From Owenia fusiformis (lineage: Eukaryota > Annelida > Polychaeta > Sabellida > Oweniidae), in contig CAIIXF020000003.1 in assembly GCA_903813345.2 (NCBI GenBank), positions 23,825,248 to 23,889,247 of the forward strand: a stretch of DNA of 64,000 bases, written 5' to 3'. Positions 22,901 to 34,900 of the stretch are shown here, one piece after another; position 1 is the first letter of the stretch, and every line of letters begins with the position of its first letter. A model generated the notes under the pieces. The model had not been told where the DNA came from. It ran no database searches and worked only from the letters and a program-made list of their open reading frames with translations. Both the position numbers and the translations under genes were made by a program.

Positions 22901-25900
22901 CAAAGGCAGATCTACATTGTATGTGCATATATTGGAGAGGTTTAATAAGGAAATGCTGCTGAGAAACATACACTATCCATTATTTTCTCACTTCATGGTA
23001 ATGTTTACATCGAACTCAATGGAGTTGATTGTTTTAAGTGGATTATCCATTGCTATAGTATTTATCGTTTGAAAGTCACTGTCAGTTTAATACACAGCTC
23101 CAAAAATTTGAGACAACTCGCCATTCATTTGCCTTGGCTGGTTACATTATTTATGCAGCTACACACTAGACTGTAGTACATGTAGTTTTTTCAATGGGAT
23201 CTGTGTGTAAAATATTGGTTATTTATAAAAGCTTTTGATTCAATACCTTTTGATTATGTTCATTGGGTAAAAAATCTGTTCCATGCTCTGAAGTGGCACT
23301 CGTCAATAGTTTTTGTCAATATGTCATTATCGTCATCTCTATCAATTACTGAACGTTTTCTAATTGCTTTGGTTTCATTTTACTATAGTTTTTAAAATGC
23401 TTTTATTTGAATGGGATAATCCAATGTATACACACTAACATATCTCAATTCATGAGTAAATTGATGACATTTATTTTTTTTGGCAAATAACTTCATGGAT
23501 TTTTCATTGAAAATTTTGCAAAAATATTTGAAATATTCATAAGCCCTCTATATCTAAATAAAAAAAATTATGAAATGAAAACTGTTCCAAGATACAGGTG
23601 ACTGAAAATATTGTAGCAGATTTCGAACAAGATCCATGAGATAATGAATGAATCAGTGAGAATTAGAAAGTTTTGTAAAACTCCTGAAATTAATTTGTCA
23701 AAGCCTGGAGGCAAAAAGAACCATCATTCGCATGAGTTCCCAACAGAGTCAGATATACTGTATTCTAGTGTACAAACATATTTGTTGATTATTATGAATA
23801 TACAATAGGTTGTGAAAGGCTCTCAAGTGACATCAAATGCCCAAGCCGTAATTCAAGCAAATAATCATTAATGCGATGGTAACAATTACTCGTATAGCTG
23901 TAGCAGTAAGCAATTAACCAATCAATATGATATTTTTATAATGACGCTAGAGAGAATACAAAATGTTCCACATGAGACATAATCAATAGATAAGGCAAAG
24001 TAAATGTTTTCCTTCACAATAAAAACATCCTTGAACCTTATAGACTATAAGCGTAAGAGAAGGTAGTCCAAAGGTATTGACTTCAAATTGTCCCCACGAT
24101 GTAAAGGATAACAGTGAAGAATATGGTCCTGAAATTATAAATCTACACAATGACACCCAATCTTGATATGCACAATTTCTATGTCCTATTTAACCCTGGC
24201 CTGGTTGAATATAGTGAATTTTACAATGACCATAACTGTAGTCTTAGGATCTAGAAAGAGCCAAAAAGGGAATCAAATATAAATTGGCAAGCAAGGCAAA
24301 TTTGAGTTAAAGGGGGAAATAATGCTATAAGATTATCATTTTTAGTCTTTAATATAATGTAAATTCTAACATGATATGTGATGTCACAATGACGAGAACA
24401 ATTGATTTATTGGTCTATATTAGGGTATGTTTGACCTGTAAATTTCAATATAGACCAAAAAATGTAATGACTCTTACAATTGCATACTCACCCCCTCTGA
24501 ACCAATTTAGTCACAATATAGACATGACAGATGTCAATATGGGACGTCAGTTTCATTATTGATATTTTTGCTAACTATTTAGCTAGGAGGAAATCTGGTA
24601 AATAGAGTGTCCAAAACATTAGAATTTTTCATATTGAAAATAATCAAATTGGAAGAAACTTAGGTTTTGTCATGTTAGACTGGTAAAAAAGACCTCGATT
24701 CTATGATTTATGGCAAATATATGACCTCAAATTTTATTCTGTCCATTTCCAAAGACCTCAATTGCTACGCAATTTCGGTCTTTTAACAATGAACAGAATA
24801 CAATTTTCGGCCATATATTGCGCCATAAATCATAGAATCTCGGTCTTTATTCCTTAAATAAGAACTCTTAATTCATTGTTTTTCAGTAACATTATGGTGA
24901 GGCCATTGCTGCTCAACTTAGCCCACTTAAGTCGAGGCTTTCTTATCCACGAGAATGTTCAACTTGCACTATTCAAAGCATTAGATTTCTTATCCATTAA
25001 AATCGCTATGATGATCATGTATCAAATAGAATGTAGATGGAAACTTTAATCAACATGATACTGTGTAATTGTTTGTTTATTGTCCAATATCATACATGTA
25101 GCAGTAAGTTATATTGATTGTTTTAAACTTCAAGCTAATAAGTAGGCTATGCTCGTTATAATGTGGATACCGAGCACACAGAGTGCTAAGTTATAAACTA
25201 CCCTCTGCCTCATATAGACTACATGTATATTACAGTTTAGTAGTCCTGCCCCCATGACCTATGCCTGTGACAGCTCAGCTCATAAGTCATTTCAAACCTA
25301 CCACGCTGATCTTTTCTCAATCAATCAGCAAGCTGTAAGGAACAGATGCTAAATACATGCTCATTTACTCTGCGATGATGTCAGAGGAAATGCCATATAT
25401 GGGTAGTTGTCAGTATTTCGACGACGAACTCTGAATGGCTCTGTGAGTTCGAAGATTCATTGTAAACTGAGTGAAGACGAAGCTCTCTTTTAAGAAGCAA
25501 AGTTGAACGAATGTAAAGGGCACAATGTGAAAGACTAAGGTGACATCTATAAACTCATAATTCCTGTAATTTCATACTGCAAACAAATATTACTAGTAGT
25601 CAGTCTTTTTTTCATGAGACAAACAAAATTATACATATCATAAATCTTATTTATATATTGTTTCATTTATGATCACATGAGTCACAAGTTATTTAAAAGG
25701 CTAACTAACTAAACTATTATTTCTACATCACTAGAGGAATATCTGAGATACTGTATATATTAATGGTGATGATAAGATATTTTAAATCCAGATATCCTTC
25801 TCCCTCCTAGTCCAAATGAATCAGACACGGACTACCGGTGGATTCTTATGACATATTAGTAAAACCAATTTTATTATATGGATGTGAAATCTGGGGTGCT

Positions 25901-28900
25901 GGTCTAATAACTAATAAAGATCTTCTGAAAAATAAAGATTTTGGCCTTGAAATGAAATATGACAAGTCACTTCCACCGGAATTACTACATCTATCTTTTT
26001 TGAAGTTTCTATTAGGGGTGCATAGAAAAACGAGTAATTTAGCTACGATGGGTGAGTTAGGTAGATTCCCTCTGTTTATCAATATATTTTACCAACAAGT
26101 TAAATACTTAGATCATATAGAAAATGAAGGAACGAGTTCATTACTAATTAATGCATATGCAGATAGTATTGAACTATCAAAAGTTCATAATCAACCATCA
26201 TGGTACTATGACATTGATAAAACAATGGCATATGTTCAACCACAAGATAAAAATTACATTAAAAGTAAACCGCTTGATATTAAGAAAATCCTTGAAAAAA
26301 GATATATAAAATATTGGGAAAAAACTGTCAATGATAATAAAGGGAAATTAGAATTTTTGAATAATATCAAACAATGATGGGGAAAAGAACCATATTTGAA
26401 TTTAATAAAGAACGCCGAACATAGGAAATCTATGACGCGATTAAGAATAAGTGCACACAATTTAGAAATAGAGCGAGGAAGGTATACAAGACCAATAGTT
26501 CCGAGAGATCAAAGAAAATGCAAATTATGTAAAATCACCACTGGTACGGAAATTCATTTTATTTTTGAGTGCCAAAAATTGGAAAAAATGAGATATGAAT
26601 ACTTTGATACGTTTAACTCGATTTGCCCAAATCTAACTGTATTGACTACCGAAGAAAAGGCTAATTATATGTTTAATGCTGAGGGTAACATGTGTATCAC
26701 CTTTGCAAAATACCTTTATGAAATAATTGAAAAGAGATCAACAACTATATTATCAATATAAATATATACATGTAGGTGTAGGCTAATAGTAGTTGTTGGT
26801 ATATCTAATGATCAGTCAATCACATTATATTGTCATTATATGCCATGTAAAATTTGCATTGTATGTTATTGTAATTGTATGTATAGTTTTAGTTTTATTT
26901 TATCATGTTTATTTGCTGTACACTCACCCGAAAGGGATTTTTAGTACAATAAAGCATTGAATATATATGGGATTATACTAAAACAGTTTCTTTTTTATCA
27001 TTACATGAAAAATGTGTATCTATTGATTTAGCATTCAAATGATTTGGTATTTGCTATACTATAAAAATAAGGTTGGAGACAATTGGATATCAATACAAAA
27101 ACTCAGATGCGAGTAGGTAGTTACTAGTTTCACCACCAGGTGGCTCATTCGGGTCAGATAGCATGGCGGGTATAGTAGAAAGTTCCCTTTAACTAAATTA
27201 TTCATCAGTTTTGGTGGTTCAATTTTCATATCAACCTTATGTATCTAATGGTTATGCAAATAAAAATATGTCCAGTAAAAGACAATGTTATACGAGTATG
27301 TCCAAAACAAGAAAAAATATTTCGCTTTTTGTGATTTTATAACATGGGGTCTATGGAGAATCTCCCTGAACTAAAATTATATTTTCAAAAAAGTTAGATT
27401 TTCGAAGTTGATCAACAATTTTCGAAACTATATTTTTAGAACCACTTTTGCATGTAGATTTCAAATATGACATCACCTTGACTAAATTTTGAATAAGATT
27501 AATGCCTAAAAAGGTTTAAGACATTTTTTTACAAAAAAAACAATTTGAGATGTGTTGATCTCCCAAACTCCAAAGAAAAGAGTTATTAATTCGGCAAACT
27601 TGTTTTTATTAAATACTTTAAAATAAGTAATTATAGCGGAGATTTAAATTAAAATTATGTTCTCTTCCAAACGCTAAAATTCATTAATGATGTTGGCTCT
27701 TTTTCATTGTAATTGTTCTTTCTAAAAATTTCTTCTACAGTACCACTTGCAATAATTTCAGTTATACTACATGTTGTTTTCATTGCCTCATAAAGATATA
27801 ATAAAAAACTTACATTTTGCGTATCTCTGAAGTTGGGTCACCCAGTATATTGAAGAGGCCATCTAAGAGTTCAGGTAGGAAAACAATCATGTCAATATCA
27901 GGTCCTGCATCCAGCACTTGAATCTGAAATGAAAGTTTACATACACACAACCAGCTAATGTAAAATATACAGGGTGGTCCAAAAAAGGGAACCCTTGCAA
28001 CAAGATATATCTCAGCTATTACTGATATTCTCACATGTTTTAGAGGAAAGCCTAAAGTTTTTGGGGGATCATCAAGGTCACTTAGTCTTAAGTCTTGCAG
28101 AAGTTACATGGCATCAACAGACACGCCTGATTATGGATGGTGTGCTCAATCAATGCTTTACAGTTCTGGATAACTGCTACAATGCAAATGTTGAAATTGT
28201 TCACTGCTCGTTTCAACATATCTAGGGGTGTTTTGTTATTCTAAAGCATTTCTTTTATTTCAAAGAAAGAAAAATTGTTCTACACCTTCAATACAATCCA
28301 CATGGCATCCCCTTAGATATGTGTGACAATCAATGTAGATTCCACATGCAATCCACATTATTTCCACATGGATCCACACTATTGTCAACCATTTCAACAG
28401 GGATATTTAGCAAGGATTCCATGTGCATGGAAAAACGTTCCCGATTCCAAGTCGATCAGCAGTTACCCAGAACTGTGGAGCATGGATTGAGTGCATCACC
28501 CATTTATCAGGCATGTCTGTTGATGCAATGTGCATTTTGCAAGACTTAAGACTGAGTGGCCTTTATGGTACCCACAAAAACTTTAGACCTCCCTCTAAAA
28601 CATGTGAGAATATTGGCCCATGAATGCCAGTAATAACTGAGATATAGCTTGTTGCAAGGGTTCACTTTTTTGGACCACCCTTACTATTCTTCAATCAATC
28701 AGTACATGTATATGCAAAAATACTCTTTAAGTTTTAAGTTTTCTGTTTTTTTCATATTTTATAAACACATTAAGTTTGTTAAAGCATAAGTATGCATACT
28801 AATCAAAACACATGTAATATAAAGAATACTGAATTAGTTGGCCATAATGTCTGGTGTTGACTTACCCATGATACCATAAACTGCCTGGCGAATGGGTTCT

Positions 28901-31900
28901 TTGTGTATATTCTGTCCCTCAGCAAGGGCATGAAGGCTACCAGGTCAAATGAAGAACTCTCAGTAACAATGTCCTGTAAGAACATAAAACTGATATACAT
29001 ATGTACATGAATTACTTGTAAAGTACATTACATGTAGTTCCTCCCTAAAATTCCAAACTTTCTCTGGAGTAACTTTTTTTGAATCTTGAAAATTAATCTG
29101 AAGTATTCAATCGATGCAGATCTAAGAAGAGTGAACTCTGAGAGGATGTTAAGCTATGGTTCAGAGTTTAAGATTATTCTGGTGAAAGCCCAGATATGTA
29201 GAGACATGTAGAACAAATCAGGAAAATGTGACAGGGGTGAAAAGGTGACAGAATATGAGGTGACAGAATATGATGATATATTGTTCAATATGATGAGATA
29301 TTGTTTGAGTAAGTCCTTTATATTTTCCTAGACTAACTAACAATTATAGATCTCGACAGTCAGTTTACAGAATTGAGATATATTTTCATTTACAATAATC
29401 ATATCAAGAAAAGTAGGGACTGACAACATGTCAAATCAATACATTAAAGGGTCTCGAAGGGGTAGAGAAGAGTTTTGAGTAAGTATCACAATTTAACAAC
29501 AATTATTTTTGTTCTCAACATTGCATGCTTATTTTCAACAGTTCTAGCTCTCTTTCAAGAAAATCATTCAAAGTTCAAGGGTATTTGGTAAAACATGAAA
29601 ATGGGGAAATCCTCAATTCTATTCAATTCCGTTGAATTTGGACAATTCTGCATTTTAATCCAACAACTTCTTCATTTGATCAGACATCTAATATTCTTTT
29701 TTCAGATAATAAAATGAAAGATTGCCAGGAAAATATTCACATTCAATTAAATTTTAGTGCTATCTATTCCTTGTGATTCTTTGTGATTCCTTGCTCTCTT
29801 TGTTTTATGTTTCATTTGTACCTTCATGAGTCTGTCAAGTAGCTCAGAACCATTCCGTACATTCGCATCTGGGTCTGCAGCCAACTAGAAATATGAAGAG
29901 AAACTCTTGTTACAACAGTTATTTGAAATATAGAAGGCTATGAAGATAAAATCCATGTAGGGTTCCACACTTTCTCATTTGGATAAGTACATGTATAACC
30001 ATAGTATAAACTTGTAAGTCATCGATTACAAAATAATGTAGGTCAATGCATTCTTTCCTTTCATATAATATCACTCATTTTATTGTGTTGAAATCATTTT
30101 TGTTCTGACACGTCCATCTGATAAAGAAATAAAAAGGACTTCCAGCTACAACATAGAAAAATTTAGAACAGCTTCCATAAGGTCAACCGAGACTGTATCC
30201 CTCCCCCCCTGTGTACCTCACCTTCCCAACTCAAGACAGTCTTGAGGTAAGACTAAAAATATCTAATCTCTAACCAAACTTTTTCAATTATATGTTAGCT
30301 CAAATGAACCTACCCTGCTCAGTCCATCAAATACACTATTGAAGAAAGGTAGTACAGCCCCTCTTGTCACCTTGACGATGTTGTACAGAGACTCGCAGGC
30401 ATAGTAGCGCACTCTACTATCCTGATCATTAAAACATGCTAACACTGGCTCCACCAGCTCATGTATGTATGATGTGCATTCCTGTAAAATGAAGATCATC
30501 AGACATTTTCATATTTTTTCAGAATATGTATGTGTATAGAAAAAATATTAAAACATATAAAATATACAGCTACACTTTTTAACACTCATGCAAATAGATG
30601 CACATTTTTAAGAGAAAAACATTCATGTTAATAGGCTTTCCCCCTTATTTCTCACTCTTTCTATACTACAAAAGCAACTGCCCCCTCTGTAAAAATTCTC
30701 ACTCCATATATACTTGTTTTCTGTTATGTTAAGTAATAATCATACATACATGAATGTAAGGGAATAAGATGGGGGCATTAACTTACCAAATATGAACAAG
30801 ATTGGTTCATTATTTTCATAATTAGATATATTTGTGCAAAACTTTTTGAACAAGCCTTGTCGATAATAACTAGGAATGTGGAAGGTTAATGACCATATAA
30901 ACAGCCTTTGAATTATTTTTACTTTTATATTTACATTAATATACCTTTCCAAGTGCTATAGCACATGCAGCTAGGCCAATGAGTCCACCTTTACGACTAT
31001 GAGGGCTGTGAGATGATGCAAAATCTTTTCCTAGGACTCTCAGAAGCTGTTTGATCTTTACAGTATTGTTCAGTGAAACATATTCTTTTACCATGCTGAA
31101 ACAAAAAATTCCCAACAAGATTTAATTATACTGAATTTTGATTGGTCACATAAACTGAAAGCAAGACGACGACAATATAGCATTTGAAAAAGTGGTATAA
31201 AATGTACTGTAACAACCCTGGATAGCAAGTTACTATTACAGCTCAGTTGTGGGGCCTTAAGTCTGTATGGCTTAGCAGTAGGGCATCTGACTTTGAACTA
31301 CAAGGTCCTGGGTGTGATTCCCGCAAGGATCATTGGGTCTAGCACATTCTCTTTCATGTCTGTATCTGGTTTGTCACACAACAGCAGCCTTTGGGTCATT
31401 ACATTGGTGTCAGAAGTGGGATGCGGAAATGTATATATTCAGCAACGACGAAGTGTCCTTCAGGGTACACCCCTTAATGTGCGGTTGATTTTTCAAATCA
31501 CGCCCACAATAACACAGATGCGAGTAGGTAGTTACCAGATTCACCACCAGGTGGCTCGTTCGGGTCAGATAGCATGGCGGGTATAGGAGAAAGTTCCCTT
31601 AAACTTAAATCACATCTGTTTTAATGATTCAATTTTCATATAACCCTTATGTATCTAATAGTTATGCAAACTGAAATATGTCCAGTAAAAGAAAATGTTA
31701 TCTATCCAATACAAGAAAAGATATTTCACTTTTTGTGATTTTGTATCATGGGGTCTATGGGAAATCAACCCGAACAAGAAGTCACATTTTCAAAAAAAAT
31801 CAGATTTTCAAAGTTGATAAACAATTTTCGAAACCGTATTTTTAGATGTACTTTTACATGCAGATTTCAAATATGACATCACTTTGACTGAATTTTGAAT

Positions 31901-34900
31901 ATTTAATGACGTAAATAAAGATTCTACTCTATTCTACTCGCACCTAGTATATTAGATCTACCTGTGTATTGCATTCATGGGGTTGAAAAACTTTGTCAGA
32001 AGTTGACTCAAAGATGAATTTTATCCAAATAACCACTAATCCATCTTTAATAGTTTCAACCCAAGGTTTCAATACACAAGTAGGCCTAGTTGTGGGGGTG
32101 ATTTGAAAAATCAACCTCACATTTATGGGGATACCTTCAGGGGGATGATGCAGTTTGAGTACCTAGTTCAATGTCGTTAAACCCAATAATGGCGTTCTTT
32201 ACTATTAGGAATTTTCTTGCCCGTTATTGGGTTTAACCACCTTACTATTCTTTCCTTTATTGCAAGTTATGGATCCATCAAAATCATTTTTCCGCGATAA
32301 CATGCAACTGATACTTGACAATAATATAAAAACACATAACACCAAGCGATTTAACACAATATTATTATCACTGGTACTCACCTAGTTACGTTGACGATCA
32401 TCAGCGTAACAAGATGGAAGAACTTACGGGCTTTGTTTTCGGTAAGACATTTTTATTTCTCGATTCTACACCACTTATGAGTCAAGTTGGAGACAATAAA
32501 TCCCGGGAGACACGATAGAAAAGTAGAACATTGTTTTGATCAGCTTAAACAATGTTCTACTTTTCTATCGGGAATTTCCTTCCCCTGGATCTATTTTGTT
32601 TAAGCCAATCAAATTACCAGAATTCATTCAGTCCTTAGTAGCACCTTGGCAAATGTTTCCGGCAAAAATTTATAAAATTTGAAAGCAGTAATTTTACGAA
32701 ATACTACTTGAATCGTAAGTAGATTTACTAACACTACGATATAATATAATTTCTCAACAAATGTACTTGTTGATGTAAAAATGTAATAAGTGAATTGCAG
32801 GTGAAGTACAGATTTGTTTTATTTCCTCACACAGTTGATGTACAGTTGAAATGGACATTCTTGAGGGTGGAATCTGATGGATTTATACTCGAGCATGTAT
32901 ATTTAGGGTAAAAACTCCCATGTAGAAGGATCGACAGATCGGTTTTCTACGTACAAAATCAGCCTTGAATGAAGGCTGGACATGCAGTTATTGTCATTTC
33001 AGAGCTGATTTCAGCCAGGGTAGGCAATTACCTCTCCTTGTTTTGAGAAGAGATATAATATCTTCAGGTAACCTGTCTCCTACAGATGTATGGTCTAATG
33101 TTGTTAGACTATTTGAGTACCATGCCATGCAATGCATTGAAACGGCATGTAGATGTACAATGTCCGGGTTAAAAGAATTTGTGTTAAATTTACATACTGT
33201 GCAACATTAAAAATTAAAGATTAAAAATTCTGAGATTTGTATTTTCAACTTCAAGTTCAAGTTTGAACTCCCGTGCAGTGATATATCACTGCGGCGGGCA
33301 GGTATCTCACCGTAAGCATGGTAACTTCGTAATAAACAACTGACGTAATTGGTTCTAGTCCCATGCTCAGGTTGCGTGATTGTAAAAGTTAGACAATTTC
33401 ATTGGTTGAATTGCGCGTATTAACTAATAAACAACACGTCGGGTAAACTATTATCAACACAACATTTACGCAGATTTCCTTCCGCGGTGATTTCTTCTCA
33501 TGTTTCAATCATTTTGAAATATTTTGACAAAATAATGTTTGGGGAACATTCATGAATACATATTTTATAAGTTGTGTGAAAATTGACCACATATATGATG
33601 AAAAGGGGAACTATTTTCGCCAAATTTCAGGAGTAAGAGGTCATGTGAAACACAACTTGTCACCTTTTTCCATGACCTTGTACTGGCGAATGACACTAAT
33701 CACCAGACTGATGTCATAGTGATGGACTTTGCAAAGGCATTTGACAAAGTATCACATCGCCACCTACTTTACAAACTCCAATACTACGGTATCAGAGGTC
33801 AGGCCAACTACTGGATCAAAGACTTCCTGCAAGCAAGAACCCAAAGAGTTAGTGTAGATGGAGTGACATCGGATGAGGCAGCTGTAACATCAGGAGTCCC
33901 CCAGGGGACTGTCCTCGGTCCGATCCTCTTCCTCATTTACATTAACGACTTACCTGATGTCCTGCAACATAGTACCTTGAGGCTTTTTGCAGATGACAGC
34001 ATCATTTACAGACAAGTTGATTCACCACTCGATGCAGCATTACTACAAGAAGACCTTAATGCTGCAGTAGCCTGGGAAAATCAATGGCTGATGCAATTCC
34101 ACCCAGACAAGTGCACTGTGCTGTCGGCAACTGGAAGACGAACACCTGCTGTCTCCATCTACAACATGCAGGGACATGCCCTTAAACAGGTATCGTCTGC
34201 AGAATATCTTGGTGTTACAGTGCAGGCAGACCTTAAGTGGAACCAGCATATTGCTAAATCCATAACCAAGAGTAACCAGCTCCTTGGCATGCTGAGACGT
34301 CATTTATGGAAAGCTCCTCAACATACTAAGCAGACTGCATATTTCACCCTGATTAGACCAAGGTTTGAATATGCAGGCTGTGTCTGGGACCCTTACACAT
34401 CAACCCAAAAACAAGCTCTGGAGATGACCCAGCGAAGAGCAGCACGGTATGTCATGAATGACTTCAACCGTGTTAGCTCTGTCGGTGCTATGCTGTCCAA
34501 GCTACAATGGGAGTCTCTGGAGCAGAGAAGACAACAACAACGGCTCACCATGCTCTATAAAATCAACAATAGTCTAGTTGGAATTTCCAAGGACCAATAA
34601 CTTGAACCCCCCTCCCACAATAGACCCAGACGATTACAAGTAACTAACAGCCAAGCCTTTGTCCGCCACAGATACAACAAAGATGTCACTTTGCAGTCTT
34701 TCTTCCCAAATACAATCAGGGAATGGAACTCACTTCCAGAATCAATAGTGACAGCGGGAACATTAGAAGGCTTTAAAACCACGCTGGGTTCTTACTACCA
34801 AAACCCCATTCCTTAACTCTTACTGCCTAACTGTTTTTAAACCGATTTTAACTTTACCTTTTACTCTAACACTGTTTTTATCTTTTACTATGCATACTAA

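Noticed and set aside
25838-26761. Two separate host genes
   Set aside because: Both ORFs are one frame of a truncated non-LTR retrotransposon broken by a TGA.
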